Positions 24,634 to 36,210 of a stretch of DNA of 64,000 bases are shown piece after piece. Source of the DNA: Crotophaga sulcirostris. Its lineage: Eukaryota > Chordata > Aves > Cuculiformes > Crotophagidae. The DNA lies in contig VYZB01000173.1 in NCBI GenBank assembly GCA_013397455.1, forward strand, positions 124,001 through 188,000, written 5' to 3'. How positions within the stretch are numbered: position 1 is the first letter of the stretch; each line of letters begins with the position of its first letter. The notes under the pieces are model-generated. The model worked only from the letters and a program-made list of their open reading frames with translations. It ran no database searches and had not been told where the DNA came from. The position numbers were made by a program, and so were the translations under genes.

Positions 24634-25816
24634 TGGCACTGCCTTTCCAGCAGTGCAAGCTTTATACTTTCCATTTACTTTTTACTTATTTCTGGATTTT
24701 ACCTTTGTGATACTGAAGCTCCACCCCATCTGGCACAGCCAAAACCACCCCTTGGCCCTAAGAAACCTCAGCCCCTCCCGCCTGGCCGCTGTGGCCTCCT
24801 TGCCGTGCTCTCTAACCCAGCACTACCTGCCAGCTCTGAGGGGTAAGGTGGCTTTTTCCTGGCTTTTAGGCTTTCCTCTTGCTTCCCCTCATCAACTTCT
24901 TTGCCAAGCAGTGTAATTTTACTGCCTGGCTGAAGGAGCCAAGAAATACGTTTGCTGGTGTAAGCTGCGCGTTAGACATCGTGAAAAACATGCAGCTTCA
25001 GGGTTTTAGGAGCCAGCTCTGGAGAAGAGTGAAACACCCGCAGAGCAGCACGGCCGTGGGTTTACACCCTCTCCGGTTTCACTCATGGACGCGGGTACTC
25101 GGCTCTCTCTGGCCGTGGGTGGTAGAGCACAGGGATGGACGTATGGGTGCGCAAAGGTGACCATGGAAGTGTCAGTGGGGAGGGAGGGGAGATGATGCAA
25201 TGCTCTCATATGTGGTATGGTGGGAATGGGTGCTACACCATGGACCTTCAGGCAAGGGAAAAGACTTGTCTTCCCCACCCAGCACTTCCATCCTCCCTCC
25301 TGCTTAAAACCACAAGCTCCTTAGGGCACAGGCAGGTTCTGGCTTGATGTTCCCAAAGAACCAAGAATAACAGGATCCAGACCTCACTTGTGGTCTCCAA
25401 GGCCCTCCAGGACCTCTTCTTCCCCCTCTATGCACTAACAGCCACATTTTTGACTGGATTTCTCCTGAACACTGTGGTGTTTCAGACCTACATGTGTGGG
25501 TTTGAGGCTCAGACCCCAGCACTACTACAAAATCAGCCAACTGGTACCATCACTTTCCAAATGAAAGAATCATTAATCACAGTGATTTGTAAAACATTGG
25601 CCGCTGTGACCACCTGCAGCTGGACTGCCATCCCATTAAGTGAACATTGTATTCAATAGCCACCATCAAGAAGCATTCGGTGAAAACAACCGTCCAAAAC
25701 CCCAACCCCAGAACTGGAGGTTTAAACCTAATGAGGGGATGTGCATGTCTTGCTCTAGACATGAGCATCCTGGTGAATAGGGTCATGCTTCTAGACAGCT
25801 GCTACAATGTTAATAG
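24634..25816. other. Intronic sequence with a small CpG cluster
   Basis: 25038-25125 carries several CpGs ('gcacggccgtggg', 'ggacgcgggtactcggc'). Nothing else recognised. Confidence 0.5.
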
Positions 25817-26071
25817 TTTTCATCTGAAAGAGGGGAGATTGAGATGAGTGTTTAGGAAGAAATGTTTTCCTGTGAGGGTGGGGAGGCACTAACTCAGGTT
25901 TCCCAGAGAAGTGGTGGCTGCCCCATCCCTGGAGGTGTTCAAGGCGAGGTTGGATGGGACTTTCAGCACCCTGATCCAGCAGGAGGTGTCCCTGCCCATG
26001 GCAGGAGGGTTGGAACTGGATGGACTTTAGGGTCCCTTCCAACCCAAACCATTCCATGATTCTATGGTTCT
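25817..26071 (+). repeat. CR1 LINE fragment, type A
   Basis: Begins 'tttcatctgaaagaggggag', contains 'tgttttcctgtgagggtggg' and 'gtccctgcccatggcaggag', and ends in a well-kept tail 'accattccatgattctatgg'. Confidence 0.95.
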
Positions 26072-28534
26072 GCTCCCCAAGAAGGATGACAATAAGTGGT
26101 AGTAAAAACCTTTCAATATTTAGCAAACTCTCAAGAACTCTAAGGGCTCTCGGTTATGTGCGGGCAAAGAGCAAACTCCACCTCAGGCTCATTTGGATGT
26201 TTCTGCAGCCCAGTCTGGCCATTTCTCACCAGCCTGTTTTTACAGGGCTGCAGCGCAGAGCTGAGCAGGGAAGGAGCTGAGTTACAAGCCTCTCCTCCAG
26301 ATTTATTCCTGGCAGACACAATTTGCAGCACTGTTGCTCTGCACGTCAACCCTGGCACCTGCTTACAATAAATCCCTAACAATGCTGAAAAGTTAAACGT
26401 CCATTTAGTTTAATTTCTGGTTTAGATTTGGATTTCTATGTACCGTAAATGCTAGAAAGAATGTTTTTTTTTGAAACAATGCTGCATATTTACCTTGGAG
26501 ATCCTCTATAACTGACTGCCCTTCATCTAAGATTTCCTTCTAAATACAAAAGGATGCACTCAGCACAGACAGGGAGGCTTTGCCACCATCACCTGTTATG
26601 CTGTCATGCTGGCTAAGATCCTTCAAGCAGGCTCTCTTGCAGGTGGGATTGGTTGAGGAAGCACTTTAGGCCTCAGAAACCCAAGGGGTCTGAATCCCAG
26701 CAGACACCAGAAGAAGAAAAAGGCCTCCTGGGGTGATGTCAGCCTGTGCAGATGGGAGTTTAGGAGTCTTTGCTTGGGACATGTGACGGCACAAGGCAAG
26801 ATGGGCACAGTCGAGCTGTCTAGTCCTGCTGAGCACAAACTGGCCTGTTGGCTGCACAGCTCTGAGAGGCTCCTCAGTCCTGGAGCTGCAATGTCCCAGA
26901 GCTTCCCCTCCACAGCCATCTCTGCAGAGCAAACAGCTTCCACAGGTGACTGGAGTTTTGTGCAGCAATTAAAGACAAGGTCAGTGCACCCCATTCATAC
27001 CTCTCTGTTGGGAGAAAGGAGTCACTGGTGTGGAGGACCCACTCTTGCCATCCCTGGCATGCACAAGATGGGCAGCCTGATGTGCCCCCTGTGCCATGCC
27101 GTGGGGACAATCCTCAGCCCTGAGCCCCTGGCCGAGGCTACAAGCAGCTGTGCTGGTGGCTGGACAGCTCTTCCACAGCCTTTTCAGGGGAAAAGCAGCT
27201 GATGGGGCCTGGCTGGAAAATCTTGGATGTTGTTTTCTCTCCACTTACCTTTGATCCTTGAGAACGTGCTTTGGGCACTGCAATCTGATTGAAAATCTGA
27301 GTGCAGATGTCCTTCAAAATCTACACCCACAGCTGTAAATCACAAAGCCCTCCCCAATCTGGTGGTTGGCGACAATGACGAATGATTTCTCTAATGGGAA
27401 CTGGCCAGCGTTCAACTCACTCCTTGATTATTTTTTTTAAGCAAAGACTATTTATATCTAGAGACATGCAGTAAGTAAGACTTCTTTATTTATTCGAGAT
27501 CAAAAAGTAGCCAAAGAAGGAGATTTCTGGAAGCTGAAGCTACGGGAACTCATATCAGAGCTGAGATCACAGCAACATCAATGAAACACCAAAGGCATGG
27601 GGCATCCCGGCTCCATGTGCTCCCTACTTCGGGTCTTGCAAGGACACGGGTGGGTGGGTGAGCACGGGAAGGGGATGGAGCAGACACGTGCCTACACAGT
27701 GTGTGTTTCAGTTGTCATCACCTCAGTCTCCCACACAGTAGGTGGCCCATGATCATCCAGTACCCCGGGACCAGCACACTCTGCCTACGGCTCGATCGGC
27801 ACAATCCCATGGGAATCTGGTGGGGGACAGATCCATCCTCCCGGTGGGCTCCCAAGCTCCTCCTCTCTGACATTTCCAAACTCACTAAGCCTTTTTCCTT
27901 ACAAACACGAACAAGGCAAGAAGAGTAAGTTCACAGTTGGAAAAAAAAAAAACTTTTCCTTAAAGCACAACTTTTTTTGGGTTCCTGACAAAGCAATATT
28001 CTCCAGGCCAGTTGGAATCTGGAAAAATACACTTACTCAACCTAGCCACCATGACTCCAATAACAATTATAAAATGTCCAATAAAACTTGCATGTAATGT
28101 CAATTCAAATCTTGAAAAGCAGAATTAAGTGGTATATCAACATTAAACTTTATTGCTTCCTTTGCAGAGCAGAAGTATTGTCAATAAAAGTCATTCTGAA
28201 TGAAGAAATGGGCAGTAAATATTAAATAAACAGGTTTTTGTTGAAATGCTATAAATGCACCAGAGCTGCATTTTACACTGGGACCCTTTTTACCTTTGCA
28301 GACTCCCCTCACGATAGAAACAAGTCAGTAATTGCAAACTATCAATAAAGTGCCAATTAATGGGTGGTTAGATGCTTGCATTTACAATATGTCATTATGA
28401 GCCTTTATGGTATGTACTTGGGTTTTGCAGATGCCCCTGGCTCTGTCTGAAGTGCCCCAGCACACAAACAGCCGTGCTACTTGTTAGGGACCTTGGAGGA
28501 GCTGGGAGGGTCCTGGGGGGCAGGACCAGCTGGA
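26072..28534. other. CR1-free intronic stretch (2.5 kb)
   Basis: No gene recognised. 27941-27952 is a run of 12 A. 28020-28400 is AT-rich and non-repetitive. Frames of 123-142 codons at 26623-27202 overlap on opposite strands and look like chance. Confidence 0.5.
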
Positions 28535-28750
28535 GAGCACCTCAAAGCCCAGACAGTTCCACCCCTCTGCCATGGGCAGGGACACCTCCCACTGGATCAG
28601 GGGGGTCAAAGCCACATCCAGCCTGGCCTTGCACACCTCCAGGGATGGGGTAGCCACCACTTCTCTGGGCAACCTGAGTTAGTGTCTCGCCTCCCTCACA
28701 GGAAAACATTTCTTCCTAAGATTTCATCTCAATCTCCGCTCGTTCAGCTC
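28535..28750 (-). repeat. CR1 LINE fragment, type A, tail lost
   Basis: 'gagcacctcaaagcccagac', 'tgccatgggcagggacacct' and 'cacaggaaaacatttcttcc' identify it. The expected tail repeats at the left are missing or replaced by GC-rich 'ggtcctggggggcaggacc'. It ends near 'ctcgttcagct'. Confidence 0.92.
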
Positions 28751-29587
28751 CTTCGAGTTATCCTGGGGCAGAGATGAGAGAAATCAGATGTGGTCTAGGA
28801 AAGTATATCTGCAGGAGCTTCTGTCCTCTGGCTTTTGCACAGACTTATTTATTTCATAGAATAAGAAAATAAAATCAACTGGAACATGAATGCCATTAAG
28901 TTTTGAAGATATTCTATACACTATGAACACAGGTTTAGTAAATCTGGGAGCTGTAAAAACCAGCTCAAATACTTTTAGAGATAAAAACCAGCCCTTGAAT
29001 GTTAAATATATTTTAAAAAAATCTTTTGAAGGGAGAAACATGCCTATAAAAAAATTACTTTTGGATAAACTGCAAGCATTCAGCCCAGCCTTCCACAGCG
29101 GTGGGATCAGGACCCTTTGCACCAGTCCTGACATATCTCTGCCATCCCTACAAACGGAAACCAACCCCGCAGCAAGGGAATCAAACCTCCAGCAACACAC
29201 TGAGAGCAGCCACGCCAGAACCAAACCACTCGAGATCCAACAATTAATGGTTGTGAATCATCTTGATTCACTTCAGCCTGAACTCTTGACCTGTTGATTG
29301 AGTCAGTTCCTCTGCATGCTGCTCTTGCTCAGAGAAGATGGGCTCCAGTGAGCCACATCACTACTATGATGGAAGCATTCCTGCTCCTGGCACATGTTTC
29401 CACGTCCTTGCTGCAGATTATGGAGCCGGTGTTACGAACGTGTATTTGCTTCTTGGCCATCCAGGCCCCAGCCCACCCCATGCCCCCCAGCCAAAGACAG
29501 CAGGAGAGGATTTGCACCCTTTGAACTCCCCTGCTCCATCCTGGGTTAAGACGTAACCCTTGGGAAGCAAACCCAGGAGCATCTCAC
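28751..29587. other. Intron just downstream of the LMF1 exon
   Basis: No CR1 or other repeat recognised. 28860-29060 is A-rich. A 146-codon minus-strand frame (28784-29224) has no recognised homology. The donor GTGAGA sits at the right edge. Confidence 0.6.
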
Positions 29588-29755
29588 CTGGAAGAGGATC
29601 TGCAAGAGGCCATGTACGATGCACATCCGCCGTCCCAGGAAGAGAAAGAACGGCACCACCAGCTCGATGAAGTGATTGACCAGGGTCTCAAACTGATGGA
29701 ACCACCACGGCGAGCGATGCATGAAGTAGGCGATGGGGTTGGGCACTGGCTGCGT
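29588..29755 (-). CDS. LMF1: LMF1 internal coding exon (56 codons)
   Basis: This is an internal exon of lipase maturation factor 1, a multi-pass ER membrane protein that helps lipoprotein lipase, hepatic lipase and endothelial lipase fold and dimerise. Read on the minus strand it is open for exactly 56 codons, from TQPVPNPIAY to HGLLQILFQ. The acceptor is a pyrimidine-rich tract ending CATCTTTCAG just above 29755. The donor is CAG|GTGAGA at 29588/29587. Both junctions are phase 0. Residues 15-20 read SPWWFH, and residues 29-41 (FIELVVPFFLFLG) form a hydrophobic membrane segment; a second hydrophobic stretch starts at CIVHGLLQ. From memory of human LMF1, the match is colinear with few changes (for example V for M in the PMPNP motif), and the exon starts at the same Thr after a HYE motif. 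The paralogue LMF2 is the alternative, but the FFLFLGRR segment fits LMF1 better. No other LMF1 exon was found. There is no frameshift or stop. Confidence 0.95.
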
Positions 29756-31077
29756 CTGAAAGATGGAATGAAAATAGAATCAATCTCTCTCCAAGGTTCA
29801 TCATCATGGGGAGCCACAGAGCTTTCTGGCGTTTTTCCTTATTTCTTTCCCCATGTTTGCTCACCTTTGCCCTTTGCCTCTGTGCACTAATTTTTTTTTT
29901 AAGGAAAACTACTTCATTCCATTTTTTTTCAGGTAAACCCAAGGAATTTTCATACTGATACTTCTTTTAGAGGAGTTTTAATTTTCTCTTTTTTCATCAT
30001 AACCAAACCCTACTCACCTTAAATTAAAATGATGATTATTTAATATTGAAACGTTACACATAGCATATGTAAAACTGCTCTGCATGAGTGCTGAAGATCA
30101 TCAGGGCAACTAAGCAGATACAGAAACGGAGAAAAAGCTTTTCTCAGGGTCACAAAGGAGGTCAAACAGAGCCAGGAATGGAAACCAGATTTCAAAACCT
30201 AAGAGATATTCTTTCAAAATGTTTAAATTTGAAATAAATGCGGTGGGAGAGTTGCTTTCCAAAATTGTAATTTGGGAGAGGAAAGTGTAATTCCTCTAAA
30301 CATGCCAGACTGGTTTAAGGTATTTACATACTGGCCTTGTGACAATATTATTCTTCTATCAGCCTGAAACTTTTGGACACTCGGAGATCTTCTGTCCAAT
30401 ACAACAAAGCCGCAAATTTTACAGAAAAAGCAAACCTGAATCCTCATTTGTTAATTAGCCCTTAGAAACGCTGCAATTTTAGCAAAAAGAAAGCAAAAAT
30501 CCTATCTGACAAGTTCGGATTCACTGATATTGTCTTAAAAATAAAAAAAAAAAAAAAAAAAAAGAGGGAGTGAAGATGCAAATTTTAATTGAAGGAGACA
30601 CGACACATCTTTAAATTATTTGTAGTTAAATCAAAAATACAAACAAACCAGGAAAAATCCTGTTCTCTGCATGGCAGTTGAGCGTGCTTCCACTGCCAAA
30701 TCCCACAACTATTGTAATTCCTTATTAGCAAAGCTGGGATTAATAAAGTTGTTGCTTTATATGGGTTTGAGGCGGCTGTAACCCCTTAGGACAGGAGACC
30801 GCATCCTTCCTTCCTCGGACACCGGCGCCGGATGGAGCAGTGTCGGGGTCAGGGAGCTCTGCCAAGTCCACTCCGGCAAGGGGCCGGGAGGTCAGGGCTC
30901 CCTGCTCCTGGGTAGCAGCAGCCCCAGGTGCCACCAAGGGTCCTTCCCCTCTGCATGGGACCTGTTTTGAGTTAACCTGCTTGTTGGACTGTGCTTGAGC
31001 ATTCCCAGAACGTCAGGGAGGTTCACAAAGAAACTTTTTTACCTTGATCCCAAATTGTTGAGATGCTTTTATCTTTC
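29756..31077. other. Intron just upstream of the LMF1 exon
   Basis: The minus-strand acceptor tract (ttttcattccatctttcag) occupies about 29756-29775. Beyond it are an AT-rich stretch, an A21 run and a small CpG cluster at about 30820-30895. No other feature. Confidence 0.6.
30543..30563. repeat. Poly(A) run, 21 bases
   Basis: Uninterrupted A21 after 'cttaaaaat'. No 3' end of a known retroposon precedes it, so it may be a free-standing mononucleotide repeat. Confidence 0.97.
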
Positions 31078-31275
31078 TCGCTTGGTTGGAAAAGACCTTT
31101 GAGATCACTGAGTCCAACTGCACCTGTCCACTACTAAACCATCCCTGAGCACTTCATATAGTCATCTTTTAAATACCTCCAGGGTTGGTGACTCAACCAC
31201 TTCCTTGGGCAGCCCGTACCAGTGTCTGATAACCCTTTTGGTGAAGAAAAGCTTCTTGGCTTCTATTTTTTTCAA
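31078..31275 (-). repeat. CR1 LINE fragment, type C, left half of an inverted pair
   Basis: 'cgcttggttggaaaagacct', 'ccactactaaaccatccctg' and 'gataacccttttggtgaaga' give type C. The ATTCTATG tail is missing on the left. It degrades after 'ttttttcaacctggatgagg', and an opposite CR1 starts about 30 bp on. Confidence 0.92.
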
Positions 31276-31302
31276 CCTGGATGAGGTACCAGCCTGACTG
31301 GT

Positions 31303-31484
31303 TGTAACAGTGGTGAAGCACTGGCAGAGGCTGCCCAGGGAAGTGGTGGAGTCTCCATCCATGGAGGGATTCAAAAAACATGTAAACATGGCACTTTGAG
31401 ACATGGTTTAGTAGGCATAGTGGGGTTGGACTGGATGAGTTTAGATGTCTTTTCCAACCTTAACGTTCCTGTGATTCTTTGATT
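31303..31484 (+). repeat. CR1 LINE fragment, type B, right half of an inverted pair
   Basis: Starts 'tgtaacagtggtgaagcact', contains 'tttagtaggcatagtggggt' and ends 'cttttccaaccttaacgttc' and 'gtgattctttgat'. It is a different type from its left partner. Confidence 0.93.
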
Positions 31485-32933
31485 TAGCCCGAGATGAGCT
31501 GGTTTCCAGCATGCTCCCACCTGATTCCAACACACTAGAGCTGCAGAAGGGTGGCATTCATGCTCACTCCCTCTTGTGCCACTGCATTTCCCCATCGGCA
31601 GCGAGCTGTGGAGGTGCCTGGGATGCGCTCCCTTTGACGCAGGCAGCACTTATGGCCGGGGACCACAGAGAATAGGCAGTATTACACACCGAATTACATA
31701 CCTATGCAATTAAACCTCAGAACGTGATGGCACTGAGCAGTTACACATTTCAGGGTGGCTTCACAGGGCTGGGCTGACACTGATCAATTTTAAAGCAAAG
31801 ACCATTGTTAGCTATAGAATGGGTCCTTCAGTTCCCCCATTCCCTTCCACTCCATCACAGACTCATGCTGATGCTCTCACCTATCAAGGCTGACCACAGC
31901 CAGCAAATCCCACTTGCTGCTTTGGGCTGGGACTCGACGTCATCTTAAAGTCTGCTGTGCTTAAGAGCAGACAGATAAAATTCGTGTCTCTGGTCCCACA
32001 GCAGCAGCACGAGAAGCAGAAGAAAGTTCTTAGCTTGGGCTCACGTAGCAGCCCTGTACAGGCCCGTGTGGGAACAGCTCTGGCTGGTTTCTCTCTCACA
32101 GACACACTTTTTTCGCCACAGCCTAAAGCTTATCCTGAAGTAGAAATGGGGAAAAGGAGAAGAGAAATCTGGCCTGGGTTACTAATTCACTCCTGGGTGC
32201 TATAGCATCGCCATCCTTCACCTTATCAGTGCCGACACTGTCATGGTGTCAGTGGGAGCAAGGCTGTTGGGCAGGCAAGATAACTCAAACGACAAGCAAG
32301 ACAAAGCCTAAGCCAGCAGCAGACGCGCCACAAATAACACACAGGTCCTCAGTGTTTGCTTTGACAGAAGGAAAGAAATGCGTTTGATAAGAGCCGTGCT
32401 GGTGATGGAGCTTCTGCCGACACCACCCGTAAGGGACCCTTCCTCTCCACCGCAACAGCTGCTTCTCCTGCGTGCAAATGTTGAGGATGTAAAACAAAAC
32501 ATAGCGACGGAGAAAGGATTCGCCTGTGTCTGAAATGCGTCAAAAGGCTGCTGGGGGAGGAGAGCGCTCTGTGTGTGTGTGTGTTCCTCCCAATGCCTTC
32601 CAGATGTTGGGAGCACGGGTGCAGCACGGTGCAGGATCCCCGGGGAGAAAGCTGTATTTGCTTGGGAAGGGGTGCTGAGGCAAGAGCAAAGAGCCAGAGC
32701 AATGTGTGAATCACTGCGGCGCTGAACGCTGGCACCTGTGATGCTGGGAGGCTTTTGGGTTCCTTTTTGCACCCTAGTCCACTGCTGCCCATGGGTGCTG
32801 GGGACACCCGGCACCGTCTGGTGGGTGCCGCTGTGCAGCACCCAGCTGGGGTTGGAGGAGAGCACCCGGGGTGCACCGTTGGGTTAGAGATGATGCTTGC
32901 CCAACACAGGCATGCCCAGTGCTCCCCCAGTGT
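31485..32933. other. Intronic sequence, nothing recognised
   Basis: GC-moderate sequence with a TG repeat. Two long minus-strand frames overlap in different phases (32308-32865 and 32349-32948, up to 199 codons). That two phases stay open points to low stop density rather than a gene. Confidence 0.5.
32570..32584. repeat. (TG)n microsatellite
   Basis: About seven TG units after 'gagcgctc'. Confidence 0.9.
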
Positions 32934-32996
32934 AATCATATCATACAATCATAGAATCACAGAATCGCAGAATGGTTTGGGCTGGAAGCGACCTTC
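32934..32996 (-). repeat. CR1 LINE 3' tail only
   Basis: 'taatcatatcatacaatcat', 'agaatcacagaatcgcagaa' and 'tggtttgggctggaagcgac'. The tail repeats are expanded (four or five copies), and the element stops about 25 bp into its body. Confidence 0.9.
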
Positions 32997-33989
32997 GCAG
33001 CAGTGTCGCAGGCAGCAGTGTCAGAGCCCGAGAGGAGGGAAAAGCATTCCAGCATCACTTCACTCGGCCTCTTTTGCTCGGGATTTTGAGCTTTACACTT
33101 TCATTCGTGGCTGCTTTGCAAGAAGAAGCATCCTAGGAAGCAGCTAGGAGTTCCCCTTCAGCAAAAACTGTGAACTCCTGACACACACATACACAGAAAA
33201 GTGCAGCTCCAAGTCAGATGCAACAAAATAAACAAGCTCGAGGCAGGCGTACGGCGCAAAGAGCAGAGCAGAGCCCTTGTTTCCAACAAACTCCCTTCCT
33301 GGATACCTTGGTGAAGCATAAAATGTTTTTAAATAAAGAAATGATTAGCAAACCCCAGCTTTATGTGTCAGCACAAGGTGCAACATCATAAACCTTCTGC
33401 CTCCCTCACACCTCCAGCAGCCGGAGGAAAAAAAAACTTGCACTGCAAACACGTTTTGAAATCAGATTGGGGAAAATGAATTCCATAATTCACGGGGCAG
33501 ATTTGTAATGTGTGACTGTGGGGCGACGCGCGGCGGGGGCTGCCGCATGAATTCTGGGTCGCCGGCTAAGGCACGGTCTCTGGCTTGTATCTACCTGGTT
33601 TTATGAGGGCTGGTAACAGAGTCTAAAAATATGCACAATAAACTGTTTTTTCTCCCTAAGGGGTCTATGGTTTAATTATGTTCTTAGTGAGAACCATTAA
33701 AGTGCTAAGTACCTGAAGACTCCTAATTTACTAAACTATATGGTACTAAAACCCAACAGAAGGCTATTATACACCAGAGTAAATGCTCTTCTCTGGGACT
33801 GTAAATGCACACGGGCTCTCCTCCCAGCCTCCTTATTGGTATGGCATTACATAAACTCCGACCGAGTATTTAATCCCAGCGTTAGATACCTCAGCTCAGC
33901 CTAGGGAACTCTCCAGGCTCTGCTCCACGTGGGCATGAAAACAAGTCTCACATTGTCCTCGAACAACCCATGGCTAAGACAGGGCTGGG
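32997..33989. other. Intronic sequence, possible conserved non-coding DNA
   Basis: 33470-33900 is compact and non-repetitive: a CpG cluster (33521-33580, 'gcgacgcgcggcggggg') followed by AT-rich sequence with 'ctatggtttaattatgttc'. It might be a regulatory element; I cannot test conservation. Confidence 0.4.
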
Positions 33990-34300
33990 ATGCAGCCTTC
34001 CAGTACTGAAAGGGGCTCCAGGAAAGCTGGGGAGGGGCTTTTGATCAGGGAGTGCAGGGATAGGACGAGGGGGAACAATTTTAAGCTGAAAGAATGGAGA
34101 CTGAGATGAGAACTTTGGAAGAAATGTTTTCCTGGGAGGGTGGGGAGGAACTGGCACAGGCTGTCTAGAGAAGCTGTGGCTGCCCCATCCCTGGAGGTGT
34201 TCAAGGCCAGGTTGGATGGCTTTGAGCACCCTGATCCAGTGGGAGGTGTTCCGCCCATGGCCAGGGGGTTGGAATTGGATGGGATTTAAGGTCCCCTCGG
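33990..34300 (+). repeat. CR1 LINE fragment, type A, tail lost
   Basis: 'cagccttccagtactgaaag', 'ttttgatcagggagtgcagg' and 'ccatccctggaggtgttcaa' are clear. It ends at 'gggatttaaggtcccctcgg', so the final 30-40 bp and the tail are missing. Confidence 0.94.
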
Positions 34301-34842
34301 AGGCTCCAGCAGTCAAAGACAGGGAAACCTTTGGCATAAACAGAAAACGGTAGACAGGTACTGTGGGAAACGAGGTTGAGGGGTACCACTGAACACTTTC
34401 CTGAGTGCTTCTGTAAGGTACTGATGAACTGTAAAGCACAGTTCTCCAGCTTCCCAAGTCACTGAGACATGAACTCATCTTCTCAGCTTCAAAGAAAAGC
34501 TCTCAGTTCTCTTGTACTTTGGGCCAACAAATAAAATGGATTCTCTATCGTGGAGCATAATTTGATCAACGCGATCCAACAGGCTGTTTCTCTGTGGGTC
34601 TATTCTGCTTCAGACCTTGACCTTTCCTGCTTACCCATCTGCAGATCAAAGCTCCACATTCACAAACCCAAGCAGAAATGCTTTCCCAGCCCTGGGCAGA
34701 AGAGCAAGAAAGGAGATAAACTGGATAGCTCGCAGCTGCTGGGAAGTGCGGGAAGATGCGTGTCTTGATGGAAATCACTGTCTCATGCTGTACAGTAACC
34801 AACCACTCCTGCAAAACACCCTCTTCATAACACGGGTTGATG
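34301..34842. other. Intronic sequence, nothing recognised
   Basis: No repeat or coding similarity seen. Confidence 0.55.
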
Positions 34843-35232
34843 AAGAGATGCTGAGAGAGTTGGAGTTGTTTGGCCTGGAGAAGACTCAGAGAAGAGCTTA
34901 TTGCGGCATTTCAATCCTTAAAGGGGACGGATAAGAAAGATGGGGAAAATCTTTCTGGCAGGGCCAGTAGGAATAGGGCAAGGTTTTAAACTAAAAGAGG
35001 AGAGGTTTAGACTAGATTAGGAAGAAATTTTTCACACTGAGGGTGGTGAAACACTGGCACAGGTTGCCCAGAGAGGTAGTGGAGGCCCCATACCTGGAAA
35101 CATTTGAGGTCAGGTTGGATGGGACTCTGAGCAATGTGATCCAGTGGAAGGTGTCCCTGTTCACTGCAGGAGGTTTGGACTAGATGACATTCATGGTCCC
35201 TTCCAACCTGAACCATTCTATGATTCTATGAT
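34843..35232 (+). repeat. CR1 LINE fragment, type A, diverged
   Basis: 'gagatgctgagagagttgga', 'tttcaatccttaaaggggac' and 'gggtggtgaaacactggcac' lead to a complete tail 'accattctatgattctatga'. The ORF2 part has small indels (for example near 34890). It differs from most type A copies ('ttcactgcaggaggtttgg'), suggesting an older subfamily. Confidence 0.93.
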
Positions 35233-36210
35233 GGAGAGATGCTGCTTCTTCACTGGCGGGGCTTTGTGGCAGGTGCTCTACACGTGGAGCAACCTTGACT
35301 GATGAACAATACAGCAATTTTGCATGAAGATACACATTTATGCAAGGGTTTTGAAAGAAAATTAAGCAGCAAACTGCTCAGCTTCTTGTGTAAATCCCAG
35401 CAGTGCTTCGTGCCATGTCTACTTTATACACACGTTCATGCACAAGGGCTCCATGTGCATGCTCCCAACACACTTGCATACACAACAGCTAATGAGTTAA
35501 AAATAGGCCCTTTGAAACTTTCCAATTATTAATATGATTCCAATCACAATAAAATCATAAGCAAAATTGAATAAGTTGTGTCTGTCTCAAAATGCACAGA
35601 GATCAAATGTCCAGGCGGGTCACAAGGGGTCGGCTCTTCAGTAATGCAACATCAAAATAATTAAGTCTTGATAGATCTATTAAAAAGAGAAGTTACCTAC
35701 ATGTTCTTGCTGGGCAGAGCTTCCCCTGTACAGTCAATGGTAATATTCAGTTCATAGAAAAACATACTGGAATCTGCCTGCTTTAAGACAGCAACCCAAG
35801 CCAAGGAGATGTGTGTTTGACTTGGTGCCAGCACGACCATAAAATGTTGGCAATTTAGTAGAGACGTAGTGCCGCGCCACTCTCCCAAAGGACCTAAATA
35901 AACTTCAGCTGTAGAACATATATTTTTTTCTTTTTATATATATAAATCTGCTGTTTCATTTTTAACTCCTTTCTCCAGCCGTCCCTCCGTCTAAGGTTTT
36001 TCAAAGTTGAAACAGGTCCCTCCTTCTCCCGGCTGAGCGAAGCCTCAGCAATGAAAAGTTAAAAGCATGAAAAATCAGAGAAATAATTCACGTCTGGGTG
36101 TTGGGTTTCTTGGGGAATGATGGCTGCACATGTGGCTGCAAAAGCTGGAGGGAAAAGGGTCTTGGGAGAAAATTCTGCCATGCAATTTCATTCCTCAGCC
36201 TTATAAAATA
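35233..36210. other. Intronic sequence, AT-rich in part
   Basis: 35520-35680 and 35920-35960 are AT-rich ('ctttttatatatataaatc'). No gene or repeat recognised. Confidence 0.5.

Larger units (their letters stand above)
1..29587 (-). other. LMF1: LMF1 intron downstream of the exon (5' part, at least 29.5 kb)
   Basis: This follows the GTGAGA donor at 29587. The next LMF1 segment in the human protein (the VSGNLSFLNWLTMVPS region) should be highly conserved, yet no minus-strand frame here encodes it, so the intron probably runs past position 1. It carries CR1 fragments and a pentanucleotide array. Confidence 0.75.

Noticed and set aside
32308..32948. Two overlapping minus-strand frames of 185 and 199 codons
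   Set aside because: They overlap in different phases, neither has a known domain, and one begins inside a CR1 tail. Low stop density explains them.
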